64,000 nt of DNA from CBDBZX01 sp965213645 (GTDB lineage: Bacteria > Deinococcota > Deinococci > Deinococcales > Trueperaceae): NCBI GenBank assembly GCA_965213645.1, contig CBDBZX010000002.1:1-64000 (forward strand), read 5' to 3'. Made by a program: the position numbers and the translations under genes. How positions within the stretch are numbered: position 1 is the stretch's first letter; the number at the start of each line of letters is the position of its first letter. Below, piece after piece: positions 16,637 to 25,024 of the stretch. The notes beneath the pieces are model-generated. The model was given only the letters and a program-made list of their open reading frames with translations, was not told the origin of the DNA and ran no database searches.

Positions 16637-16952
16637 AATTTCTCCCTGCTACATTAAAGTGTCGTTATTGTATACCAAGGGGAATAACGCCACCCTTTAG
16701 AGCGACGTTATTCCTCAGTCTATAAACTTGAATGTCACCCTGTTCACGCAGTAAGGCGAAGCCGTTGGACGTGAAAGGTCTCGTTTGGCTGTTGCCAAAA
16801 CTGCGTAATTAGCTACGCTAAAACTCCGTAATTGGCTACTGCCAAAACTTCGCAACCTGCGCTTCTCAGCTAGGGAAGGAGGCGAATGCAGAGATTCTTC
16901 TCTCCACTTCGTTCCGCTCAGAATGACATATGGCATTTATTTAAGGCTGCAC
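16637..16952. repeat. Repeat-rich sucA-sucB intergenic region
   Basis: Three things are visible. First, GGAATAACG and CGTTATTCC (about 16680-16713) form a 9-bp stem. Second, a 23-24-bp tandem motif repeats three times at 16793-16857 (GCCAAAACTGCGTAATTAGC and variants). Third, 16891-16927 read on the minus strand is GTCATTCTGAGCGGAACG...AGAATCTC, an intergenic repeat type that also occurs at 29132-29211. No ORF. Confidence 0.6.
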
Positions 16953-19755
16953 TCAACCGCTCGCGAAGGCTTCTTTGAGGAGTTCGGCTTGCTCCAGCTT
17001 GTGCGCACTCCCGGAGCCCGTCGCGGGGCTCGCCGAAGCGGGGCGCGATACGCCCGAAAAGGGCGAGCGTCCGAAGAGGTGAGAGCCGAAGCGCACGCGC
17101 AAGAACTGCCACGCGCCCATGTTTTCGGGCTCCTCTTGTACCCAGACGACGTGGACGCCGTCGGCGTAGCCAGCGAGGGCGGCTTGGAGGTCTTCGTCGG
17201 ACAAGGGGTAGAGCTGCTCGAGCCGCACAATCGCCACGTCAAAGCGCTCTAGGTTCTCGCGCTCAGCAATGAGGTCGTAGTAGACCTTACCGGAGCAGAG
17301 CAGCACGCGCTTGACCCCTTGCGGGTCTACGTCATCGTCAGGGATGACGCGCTGGAATTCACCGTTGGCGAGTTCGTCCAGTGACGAGCTGACCTGCTGA
17401 TTTCTGCAAGAGGCTCTTAGGAGCCATCATGACGAGCGGTTTGCGCCAGCGGCGCAGCACTTGGCGACGTAAGAGGTGGAAATACTGGGCGGCGGTCGTC
17501 GGGTACATGACCTGCATGTTGTCCTCGGCGCAGAGCATGAGGAAACGCTCCAAGCGTGCCGAGGAGTGCTCCGGTCCCGAGCCTTCGAAGCCGTGTGGCA
17601 GGAGCATCACTAAACCGGAGAGCCTGCGCCACTTGTCCTCCGCCGAAGCGATGAATTGGTCGATGATGACTTGCGCGGCGTTGTTGAAGTCGCCGTATTG
17701 CGCTTCCCAGATGGTGAGGCCATCGGGCCAGTCTAAGCTGTAGCCGTATTCGAAGCCCATCACGCCTGCTTCGGACAAGGGGGAGTTGTAAATCTCGAGC
17801 GGGGCTTGCTCAGGCTCTAGGTGACGTAGCGGCATATATATATGGCCGTCCTCCACGTCGTAGAGCGCGGCGTGCCGCTGGCTGAAGGTGCCGCGCACCG
17901 AGTCCTGCCCGCTCATGCGCACGCGGTAGCCCTCCGTTAGCAGCGAGCCGAACGCCAAAGACTCCGCCGACGCCCAATCAACCGGACGCTCACCTTGGAT
18001 TATCTTCTCACGGTTTTGGGTTGCCCGCTGGATCTTAGGGTGCGGGTGAAAATCTTCTGGGAACTGCGTCTGTGCCTTTAAGAGCTTGATAAGCGTTTCC
18101 TTCTCCACACCCGTCTCGGCGTCGTCCACCTCTTGATCCTTACCGCCGACGTAATCTTTCCACAAACCTTCGCCTGCCTGATAATACGGCGTGTAGGAGT
18201 CGCTGCGGGCGGCGGAGAGGTGCGTTTCCAAGTCCTCGCGGCGGCGTTCCGCGATTTCGTCCACCTCTTCTTGCGTGACCTCGCCGAGCTTCAGGAGACG
18301 CTCCGAGTAGGCTTCGCGCACCCCTTTGCGGTTGCGAATCGCTTCGTACATGAGAGGTTGTGTGAAGGAGGGCTCGTCGCCTTCGTTGTGACCGTGCTTG
18401 CGGTAGCAGTACATGTCAATGACGACGTCCCTGGAAAACTCGCGGCGGAAGTCCATCGCTAGGTTGACGACTTGCGCCACCGCCTCGGGGTCCTCACCGT
18501 TGACGTGAAAAATGGGGATTTGCAGCATCTTGGCAATATCCGAGGCATACGGGCTGCTGCGTCCCTCTCTGGCCCCGGTGGTGAAACCAAGCTGATTGTT
18601 GAGAATGATATGGAGCGAGCCGCCGATGTGATAGCCGGGCAGTTCGCTCATGTTGAGCGTCTCTTGCACCACGCCCTCGCCGATAAAGGCGGCGTCGCCG
18701 TGAATCATGATGGCTAAGCCGCGCTCACGCTCCGCGTCGCCCAAGCGGTCTTGCTTGGCGCGGACGCGCCCCATCGCCACGGGGTTCACGAACTCCAAGT
18801 GTGACGGGTTAAAGCAGAGCGAGAGGTGAACCTCTGCGCCTGTGTCCGTGGTCCAGTCGCTCGAGTACCCCAAGTGATACTTCACGTCGCCGCGCCCCCG
18901 GTGCATCTCCGGGTCTTTGTCCTCGAACTCCCGAAAAATCTGCTTGGGGCTCTTGTTCATGATATTGGCTAGAACGTTCAAGCGCCCCCGGTGCGCCATG
19001 CCCAAGACGATCTCTTCGACGCCCTGTGCGCCCGCCTTGTCAATCGCGAGTTCTAGGAGGGGAATCAAGCTCTCGCCGCCCTCCAACGAAAAGCTCTTCG
19101 CGCCCAGATACTTCTTCTGGATAAATTCCTCGAAGATGACGGCGTCGGTCAATTTGGTGAGGATGCGCGTCTGCTGCTCTTTCGAGAGGTCGAGGTGGTT
19201 CTCCGAGGTCTCCATGCGCCGCTGGAGCCACTTGCGCACCTGCAAATCGTCGATGTGCATAAACTGTGCGCCGATCGAGCGGCAGTAGGTGTTTTGGAGC
19301 CGGTCGATCACTTCGCGCAGGGTCAGCGTGCCCGTGCCCGGAATCGTTTCAGGGGTGAGCTTGCGGTTCATGTCCGACTCGGAGAGGTTGTAGTACGCGG
19401 GCTCGAGTTCGGGCGGCTGCTCTTTGGGCATTCCTAAGGGGTCTACGTCCGCCATGATGTGCCCGCGCACGCGGTAGTTGCGCACCAAGCGCCCGACAAT
19501 TTGTTGCAAGGCGGCGTCGCCCTGGCTGGTGTCTTCGGCTACCGGAGCGTGTCCGTTCGTCGCTCCGAACAGACTTTTAGGCTTGAAGGAGGGACCGAGC
19601 TTAGCCCCGCCATTTTGAGCACCACTCTGAGCACCATTGTGGTAGCCCTCAAAATAGGAACGCCAATTGGCGTCTACCGATTGGGGGTCATCTAAATAGG
19701 CTTCGTAGAGGTCTTCGACGAAGGCCAAGTTGGTTGGGTTGGGTAAGTCACTCAT
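16953..19755 (-). CDS. sucA: 2-oxoglutarate dehydrogenase E1, frameshifted near the 3' end
   Basis: Thiamine-diphosphate E1 of the 2-oxoglutarate dehydrogenase complex. The N-terminal E2-binding peptide, VLGMAHRGRLNVL, GDAAFIGEGVVQETLNMS (TPP motif) and QYGDFNNAAQVIIDQFI are intact. At 17400 one extra base shifts the frame: the upstream reading ends at 17359 after LLQKSAGQLVTGRTRQR, while removing that base restores LLQKQQVSSSLDELANGEF and runs on through RVLLCSGKVYYDLIAEREN to a stop at 16953. The span (2803 nt) is one base more than a multiple of three. Either a sequencing error or a recent inactivation. Confidence 0.92.
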
Positions 19756-20232
19756 GCTGATTCACGCATAGCAGGGTCTAGCTGCCATCCTTTCGAAGCT
19801 ACGTAGACGCCCAAAACCGCGCTCCAAACGGCTTTGAGACAATAGACATATCTTAGCAAGATACTTACTGAAATGTGGCTGTATAAGGGTGAAAAATTAC
19901 ACCTCAGCAGGTATCAAAGTCTGTCTCCCGTTGGTCGGAGCTGGTCACGAACACTATCAGTCAGAAAAATATTAGTTGACATGCACATTCTAAAGATGAT
20001 ACCTGCGACACTTCATCTCGGTATGTTTTACATCGCTATCCAAACATTTGAGGTTGTATAAGCGGTGATTTTGGTAAGCTCGAGTCTTTTGCATCATTAG
20101 CTAACGAAAGTGCGTACCGTTTGGTGTTCTTTGAGTGTACAACGCATCATTCTTGTGAGGCGCACATCAGGCTACCTCTTTAGGTTACGTTGTAGTGCGT
20201 ATGAAGCGGCTCGAGGCTACACACCAACAAAT
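19756..20232. other. Gene-poor interval between sucA and a phosphoesterase
   Basis: This 477-bp stretch contains the sucA upstream region, dispersed repeat copy B (19906-20007) and the phosphoesterase leader. The short plus-strand frames here lack start signals and cross the repeat. Two CTCGAG words occur at about 20080 and 20211. Nothing else is recognised. Confidence 0.6.
19906..20007 (+). repeat. Dispersed repeat, copy B
   Basis: Starts AGCAGGTATCA and ends TAAAGATGATACCTGCG, with the interior GGTCGGAGCTGGTCACGAAC shared in degenerate form with copy E. About 102 bp, intergenic, no ORF. Confidence 0.7.
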
Positions 20233-20700
20233 ATGACCGAGCACCTCATCGGCGTCATCTCGGACACGCACGGGCTTTTGCGCCCTGAAGCGTTAGAGGC
20301 GTTGCGTGGCGTCTCCCTCATCCTCCACGCGGGCGACGTGGGCAAACCGGAGATTTTGACGCAGCTTGAAGAGGTCGCGCCCGTCAAAGTGGTGCGCGGT
20401 AACGTGGATAGAGGTGAATGGGCGCAGCAGCTTCCGATGACGGAGGTCGCACAAGTTGGCGGCGTCTTCATCTATATGCTGCATATTTTGGAAGACCTAG
20501 ACCTCGACCCCGTGGCGGCGGGCTTTCGGGTGGTCATCTTTGGACATTCACACAAACCGTCGCAAGAGGTGAAACGAGGCGTGCTGTACCTCAATCCGGG
20601 GAGTGCGGGGCCGAGGCGCTTTAAGCTGCCTGTCTCATTGGCACTTTTGAGAATTCGCGGTGGAGAGGTAGAGGTGGAGGGGCTCGAGTTAGATATGTAG
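20233..20700 (+). CDS. YfcE/MJ0936-family metallophosphoesterase
   Basis: A 155-residue calcineurin-like phosphoesterase. IGVISDTHGLLRPEAL (Asp, His), LHAGDVGKP (Asp), VVRGNVDRG (Asn) and FGHSHKPSQEV (His-x-His) are the metal-binding blocks. I start at ATG 20233 (MTEHLIGVISD), because the longer open frame upstream is in repeat-like sequence without family similarity. Substrate unknown, typically a phosphodiester or nucleotide. Single gene. Confidence 0.9.
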   Translation: MTEHLIGVISDTHGLLRPEALEALRGVSLILHAGDVGKPEILTQLEEVAPVKVVRGNVDRGEWAQQLPMTEVAQVGGVFIYMLHILEDLDLDPVAAGFRVVIFGHSHKPSQEVKRGVLYLNPGSAGPRRFKLPVSLALLRIRGGEVEVEGLELDM

Positions 20701-20748
20701 ATACAGAGAGATGATTAGCTCTGAGAACCTCAGCATTCTTCTCTAAGT

Positions 20749-20777
20749 TTGTCCAAGTTTCGAAAACTGGGTAATTT
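20749..20777 (+). promoter_or_regulatory. Candidate promoter of the peptide/ATP-grasp cassette, with spacer palindrome
   Basis: TTGTCC (20749-20754) and TAATTT (20772-20777) have an ideal 17-nt spacing. The spacer contains AGTTTCGAAAACT (20756-20768), whose 5-bp arms are exact inverted repeats, a position where a repressor would block RNA polymerase. It leaves a leader of about 135 nt before the peptide ATG. Weak consensus, so tentative. Confidence 0.4.
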
Positions 20778-20917
20778 TAGAAGATAGTGTAATAAGTCAG
20801 GAGAAAATCTCAAGTAGTATTCACTAATCTCATCCAGAAAAATTGCAAACTTTTATACGAGCCATGGCTGCAAGTAGTTCAATAACTCAAGTGACCTGAA
20901 CGCAGAGGAGAGTAAAA

Positions 20918-21082
20918 ATGGACTTTAATCAAGAGAATGTTTTGCTAGCGATGCAGTTATTCGAAGATGCGGGTGAAGCATCAAAAGCTAATTATGACTA
21001 CGATTCAGATACAACGAGTAGGCTAGTTGCTAATGGACCGGAGCAAAAGCTATCGCCAGTGAAGCATAATAGGGAAAGCTAG
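20918..21082 (+). CDS. Candidate graspetide (RiPP) precursor peptide
   Basis: A 54-residue ORF with a strong ribosome site (AGAGGAG, 7 nt before ATG), directly upstream of an ATP-grasp peptide-ligase gene. Residues 2-24 (DFNQENVLLAMQLFEDAGEA) look like an amphipathic helical leader. Residues 26-42 hold a dense cluster of acids and hydroxyls (YDYDSDTTSRLVANGPE), the chemistry that graspetide ligases join: Asp/Glu side chains to Ser/Thr by ester bonds. There is no cysteine, no signal peptide and no membrane segment. AT-rich like its partner. I infer the role from context and composition; I recognise no family leader motif, so it may be a new group. Confidence 0.65.
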   Translation: MDFNQENVLLAMQLFEDAGEASKANYDYDSDTTSRLVANGPEQKLSPVKHNRES

Positions 21083-21112
21083 TTCGATATACCTTTTGCT
21101 CATTCTTAGCTA

Positions 21113-21144
21113 GGCGCACAATACCTTTTAAGGTATTGTACGCC
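21113..21144 (+). terminator. Strong hairpin between precursor peptide and ATP-grasp gene
   Basis: GGCGCACAATACCTT (21113-21127) pairs with AAGGTATTGTACGCC (21130-21144), a 14-bp stem with one mismatch and a two-base centre. It is followed by ATCTTTT and then immediately the ATP-grasp ATG at 21152. It could be a leaky terminator or RNA stabiliser that lets the peptide be made in excess over its enzyme, as seen in other RiPP operons. Confidence 0.65.
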
Positions 21145-21151
21145 ATCTTTT

Positions 21152-22111
21152 ATGCTTCTACTTCTAACTCACACTCAAGGTTACGAATCAGACCTCATAG
21201 TAGAAGGTCTGCGAAACAGAGGTATTTCATTTGTCAGATTTAACTTAGACGATTTCCCGAATAGAAACAAAATTAGTTTTACTGCAGGTAAAGATGATCT
21301 CACACTTTTGTTCAGTACACCCAAGAAATCGTTTTTTCATGGAGACGTGAGATTTGCATGGATGCAGCAACCTTATTCTCACTCTTTTTCTGAACTTCCA
21401 GAGCCTCAGCGAACTCTTGCTAAGCAAGAAACCCAGCACTTTCTAACAGGTATCTGGGAGATAGTCGAATGGCAATGGATGAGCCACCCTTCCTCTTTGA
21501 GACGCAACAATAAAGTAAGACAACTAAGGCTGGCACAACAAGTGGGTTTTGAGATTCCCAACAGCTTAGTATCAAGTGAGCAGACTAGAATTAGAGAATT
21601 TTGTCGCGGTAATAGTGAAACAATATTCAAAAACCTCGATACACCGCTTCTATATAAAGAAGATGGCACTTATCTAGCGTCTTACACTAAAGAATTAAAT
21701 ATAGATTTATTGGACAAGCAGCCAGAGAGCTTGCATATACCCATGTTCTTTCAAGAGAAAATTGAGAAGTTTTATGAGTTAAGAATACTTATATTTGGAG
21801 GTCACTGCTTCGGGGTACGAATTAACAGCCAGAAATCTAGCTTAACCGATTTAGATTGGCGCAAAAATCCAGAAGTTGCTCAAACCGAGATGGAAAGATT
21901 TGACGTGCCAGATCAGTTAAAACTACAGTGTCAAAAGCTACTGGAATTGCTACAGTTAGGGTTTGGGGCTTTTGATTTCATCGTAACTGAAGATGAAAAG
22001 TACATCTTCCTCGAAGTAAACAGTACAGGTTCTTGGTATTGGATGGAAGTAGCCACAGACCAAGCTATACATCGGACACTTATAGATTATCTTCATAAGC
22101 ATCTTGGGTAA
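21152..22111 (+). CDS. ATP-grasp peptide ligase, MvdC/MvdD-like (graspetide maturase)
   Basis: A 319-residue ATP-grasp protein. The N-terminal pre-ATP-grasp part (LLLLTHTQGYESDLIVEGL, then FVRFNLDDFPNR) and the segment WMSHPSSLRRNNKVRQLRLA followed by VGFEIPNS match the layout of microviridin-type MvdC/MvdD ligases. Later blocks are FQEKIEKFYELRILIFGG (nucleotide/peptide-binding region) and FGAFDFIVTEDEKYIFLEVN ending ...STGSWYWMEV (Mg-binding Glu/Asn). Such enzymes phosphorylate acidic side chains and form omega-ester or amide links in a precursor. It is 69 nt downstream of the candidate precursor with a hairpin between, and 26 nt upstream of an MFS exporter. About 40% GC, far from the genome average. 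RimK-like ligases are the alternative. Confidence 0.85.
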   Translation: MLLLLTHTQGYESDLIVEGLRNRGISFVRFNLDDFPNRNKISFTAGKDDLTLLFSTPKKSFFHGDVRFAWMQQPYSHSFSELPEPQRTLAKQETQHFLTGIWEIVEWQWMSHPSSLRRNNKVRQLRLAQQVGFEIPNSLVSSEQTRIREFCRGNSETIFKNLDTPLLYKEDGTYLASYTKELNIDLLDKQPESLHIPMFFQEKIEKFYELRILIFGGHCFGVRINSQKSSLTDLDWRKNPEVAQTEMERFDVPDQLKLQCQKLLELLQLGFGAFDFIVTEDEKYIFLEVNSTGSWYWMEVATDQAIHRTLIDYLHKHLG

Positions 22112-22137
22112 CTGAGAATTCATTTTGACACTAAGCC

Positions 22138-23349
22138 GTGTTTAACACATATCCTTTACTCCAAAATCGAAACTTCTTGATTTTATGGGGGGCGCAAACA
22201 TTCTCCGGTTTTGGTAATGCTCTCTACGGGTTAGCGCTCCCCTGGTTAGTTATCGATATGGGGGGTTCCGCCAACATCCTTGGTGGCGTATTTCTGTCCA
22301 CTGTCATTCCAAGCATCGCCTTCTCACTACTGGGTGGTGTCTTCGCGGACAAAGCCGACCGCAGATACATCTTGATCGCTGTCAACCTCGCTCGAGCCTC
22401 CCTAATGGGCTTGTTCTGCTTTTTTATTTACGCAGAGATAATTCAGTTCTACCATCTCTATCTGTTTGGCATTTTATTCGGTGCGTCAAGTGCGTTTGGA
22501 GACCCAGCTTTCGACGCACTACTACCCTCGCTAGTTCAACGTGATGAATTACAGAGAGCTAACGCCCTGTTCGCTCTCGGGGATGATGTAGCCTATACGA
22601 GCGGACCACTTGTTGCAGGTGTCCTGGTTGCACTTATCGGAGTAGGAGGGACGATCCTTGTCAACGCAGTGAGTTTCGCACTCCTCGTTCTTGCCCTATT
22701 TCTTCTTAATTTGCCAAAGTTAGAAAGTGTTCAACCTCAGAAAGGGACATTCTTCAAATTAGCGGCAGAGGGTTTTCATTACGTTCGCAGAGAAAAAGCG
22801 TTGAGGGCACTTATCCTTATCTTCGCCTTTGGAAATATAGGCGCTGCAATCTTGGCTGTGAGTCTGCCTTTTTACATCACAGATACCTTAGGTCAAAGTT
22901 CGGCAACCTACGGGCTTTTCTTAACGTTTATGAATATTGGTATCATGCTTGTCAACCTTACACTAGCTCGCACTGCAATTCGGTCAGTAGGCAAGGTTAT
23001 CTCAATTAGCTTCGTTGTTATGGGCGCTCTAGGCTACCTTCTGCTTGGGCAATCTCACCTTCTATGGCTAAGCATCGTCGCGGTAATGTTCATTGAAGGT
23101 AGTAGCGCGGTAGGAAATGTTTTATTTCCTTCCTGGGTACAGAGAACTGTCGAAGATAGGTTAAGAGGTCGAATTTTCAGCCTTATCTCTATAGTAAGCT
23201 ATAGTCTCGTACCCGTAGGCTACAGTATCGCCGGATTTCTGATAGGAAGCCTCGGGGTCGAGGTGACGCTGTCTGTTACGGGGGCTGTTGCCATCGCTCT
23301 TGGGCTTGTAGGACTTGTCTATATGCCTATACAGTCACTCGAAATGTAG
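22138..23349 (+). CDS. MFS transporter, probable exporter of the peptide product
   Basis: A 403-residue twelve-helix major-facilitator protein of the MFS_3/EntS-like drug and siderophore exporter type. The loop 2-3 motif appears as GGVFADKADRRYI (motif A). It starts at GTG (22138) 26 nt after the ATP-grasp stop, so it is co-transcribed. No substrate-specific motif is seen. By position it would export the modified peptide or give self-protection. GC is between that of the ligase and the host genes, and host words CTCGAG and AGAGGT do occur in it. Confidence 0.85.
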   Translation: MFNTYPLLQNRNFLILWGAQTFSGFGNALYGLALPWLVIDMGGSANILGGVFLSTVIPSIAFSLLGGVFADKADRRYILIAVNLARASLMGLFCFFIYAEIIQFYHLYLFGILFGASSAFGDPAFDALLPSLVQRDELQRANALFALGDDVAYTSGPLVAGVLVALIGVGGTILVNAVSFALLVLALFLLNLPKLESVQPQKGTFFKLAAEGFHYVRREKALRALILIFAFGNIGAAILAVSLPFYITDTLGQSSATYGLFLTFMNIGIMLVNLTLARTAIRSVGKVISISFVVMGALGYLLLGQSHLLWLSIVAVMFIEGSSAVGNVLFPSWVQRTVEDRLRGRIFSLISIVSYSLVPVGYSIAGFLIGSLGVEVTLSVTGAVAIALGLVGLVYMPIQSLEM

Positions 23350-23413
23350 TAGATGAGCGCTTGAGATACTCCCGAGGCAAAAAGCGCTGTCTTTAGTGAG
23401 TCCAAAGGTGGAA

Positions 23414-23445
23414 GGGCTCGAGCTAAACGTTTAGGCTCGAGCCTA
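23414..23445. terminator. CTCGAG-containing palindrome between convergent genes
   Basis: GGGCTCGAGC, TAAACGTTTA and GGCTCGAGCCT follow one another and are together almost perfectly self-complementary. It sits between the convergent MFS gene and the TIGR01777 epimerase gene, where a bidirectional terminator is expected. There is no long T-run. Confidence 0.45.
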
Positions 23446-23450
23446 CAACC

Positions 23451-24395
23451 TTATTCGGCGAGCAGCTTGTCTAATTCGCGCTCAATCTGAGGGTGCGCAA
23501 AGGTAAACCCCTCCTCTTGCAACTTCGCAGGTACAGCTTTAGCACTCGGCAAGAGCAGCGCGTCCGCAACTTCGCCAATCGCTAAACGCAGCAGCGGTGC
23601 GGGCGTGGGGAAGATGGCGGGGCGGCCTAAGCGCCGTGCGGTGCGTTCCACCAGGTCAATTTGGCGCACGGGCTCCGGCGCGGTGAGGTTGTAGACGCCT
23701 TCACTCGCCTCATGTTCAATCAAGAAGAGCATGGCGCTTGCGAGGTCGTCAGCGTCAATCCACGGATACCACTGCTCACCGTCGCCAAAGCGTCCACCGA
23801 CGAAGAGCTTGATGGGTAAGAGCATCTTTTGCCACGCGGGAGCGTCTTTGGCTAAAACGAGCCCGATGCGGCCTATGATGAGGCGTGCGCCGTTGGCGTC
23901 TTTGGCAGCAGCTTCCCACGCTTTGCAAACGTCGGCGAGGAAGAAATCTTCAGCGGGCGGTGCATCTTCGCTCAACTCGGTTTCGCCCGCGTCGCCGTAG
24001 TAGCCCGTCGCGGAGCCCTGCAACCAGACAGGGGGCGCTTCAGCGCTGCGTTTATGCGCCTCTAAAAGTGTCGTGGTGCTGTCCACGCGGCTCTCTAAGA
24101 CGCGCCGCTTGTGGTCCTCACCGAGCCGCCCGTCGGCGATAGACGCGCCCGCTAGGTTGATGAGGGCGGCTGCGCCTGAGAGCGCTTCGCCGACTCTCTC
24201 TAGCGCAGCTTCGTCGCCCTCTTTTGCCGCCGTGGGGTTCCACGTAACGCTCGAGACGCCCGCAGGTGTTTTGACGTTGCTGCGGCGCGTCAGGATGCGG
24301 ACGCTGTAGCGCTCTGTCGCTTGGTGGATGAGGTGTTGACCGACGACGCCGGACGCACCCGCGATGACTAAAGTAGGACGTGCTCGCTCTTCCAT
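23451..24395 (-). CDS. TIGR01777-family NAD-dependent epimerase (YfcH-like)
   Basis: A 314-residue SDR-like protein. VIAGASGVVGQHL is the NAD-binding loop; AALINLAGASIADGR and LQGSATGYYGDAGE are hallmark blocks of the TIGR01777/YfcH group, and the C-terminal DUF1731-type segment (LPSAKAVPAKLQEEGFTFAHP) is present. Reaction unknown; in some bacteria it is linked to cell division or cell-wall sugar metabolism. TATGGT sits 5 nt before the ATG, suggesting a leaderless message. Confidence 0.9.
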   Translation of the reverse strand: MEERARPTLVIAGASGVVGQHLIHQATERYSVRILTRRSNVKTPAGVSSVTWNPTAAKEGDEAALERVGEALSGAAALINLAGASIADGRLGEDHKRRVLESRVDSTTTLLEAHKRSAEAPPVWLQGSATGYYGDAGETELSEDAPPAEDFFLADVCKAWEAAAKDANGARLIIGRIGLVLAKDAPAWQKMLLPIKLFVGGRFGDGEQWYPWIDADDLASAMLFLIEHEASEGVYNLTAPEPVRQIDLVERTARRLGRPAIFPTPAPLLRLAIGEVADALLLPSAKAVPAKLQEEGFTFAHPQIERELDKLLAE

Positions 24396-24456
24396 AGCCC
24401 ACCATAACGAACGGCGCTTGTGAGGATGAGGTGCTACGAAACGAAGCGAGAGGGCG

Positions 24457-25014
24457 CTAGAGCCTCCTGTACAAACTCGCGGGTAAGATCATGTGTAGAG
24501 TCATCCCGCCCGCGCTCAGTGCGCCGCCAAGCTGCACGACCATCCCCTTCTTAAATTTGAAGTTGACGCGGGTTTCGTCGCCCGTCAAGAGGTAAGAGGT
24601 CAGCTTACTCAGATAGGGTTCGTGGCCGACGAGCGCGACGCAGAAGTCGCCAGAGATACCGTTAGTGACACTAGTGTCGCTACTGGCGTCACTACTGGCG
24701 GCGCTACTGGTGTCACTGCGCTCCAAGTTATCCACAAGCTGCACAAGAAGCTGTGGATAACGCGGCGTAATGAGTTCTGAAAGGGTTTCGACCTCTTCGG
24801 TTTTGGCTCGTTTCACAAGCGGTTTAGCGGTTTCTAGTGCCCTGGTGTAGGGGCTCGAGAACAGCCTATCCAACTCGACATCCAGCACATCCAACGCTTT
24901 GGCAAGCGCTTTCGCCTGCTTATGACCTTTCTCGACGAGGGGGCGCTGGCTGTCATCGGGATACTTTGCGCCGCGTTCGTCGGCTTGCGCGTGGCGGATG
25001 AGGTAGAGCGTCAT
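24457..25014 (-). CDS. sixA: Phosphohistidine phosphatase SixA, with a Ser-rich insert
   Basis: A 185-residue histidine phosphatase. TLYLIRHAQAD carries the nucleophilic His, DRLFSSPYTRALETA the arginine, and VALVGHEPYLSKL the second His. I start at ATG 25014, 7 nt after AAGGA, rather than two codons earlier. Unusual: between the arginine block and the second His lies a low-complexity Ser/Thr/Asp insert (about residues 102-122), encoded by degenerate 12-15-bp tandem repeats at 24664-24719. Follows the CYTH gene after 10 nt. Confidence 0.9.
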   Translation of the reverse strand: MTLYLIRHAQADERGAKYPDDSQRPLVEKGHKQAKALAKALDVLDVELDRLFSSPYTRALETAKPLVKRAKTEEVETLSELITPRYPQLLVQLVDNLERSDTSSAASSDASSDTSVTNGISGDFCVALVGHEPYLSKLTSYLLTGDETRVNFKFKKGMVVQLGGALSAGGMTLHMILPASLYRRL

Positions 25015-25024
25015 GTCCATATCC

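Noticed and set aside
16793..16857. Short regularly spaced repeats resembling a CRISPR array
   Set aside because: Units are contiguous 23-24-bp tandem copies without spacers, and no cas gene is in the window.
17359..17441. Programmed frameshift in sucA
   Set aside because: No slippery heptamer or downstream structure is evident and sucA is not known to use recoding; an indel is simpler.
19873..20061. 62-codon plus-strand frame
   Set aside because: Runs through dispersed repeat copy B with no start signal; composition not protein-like.
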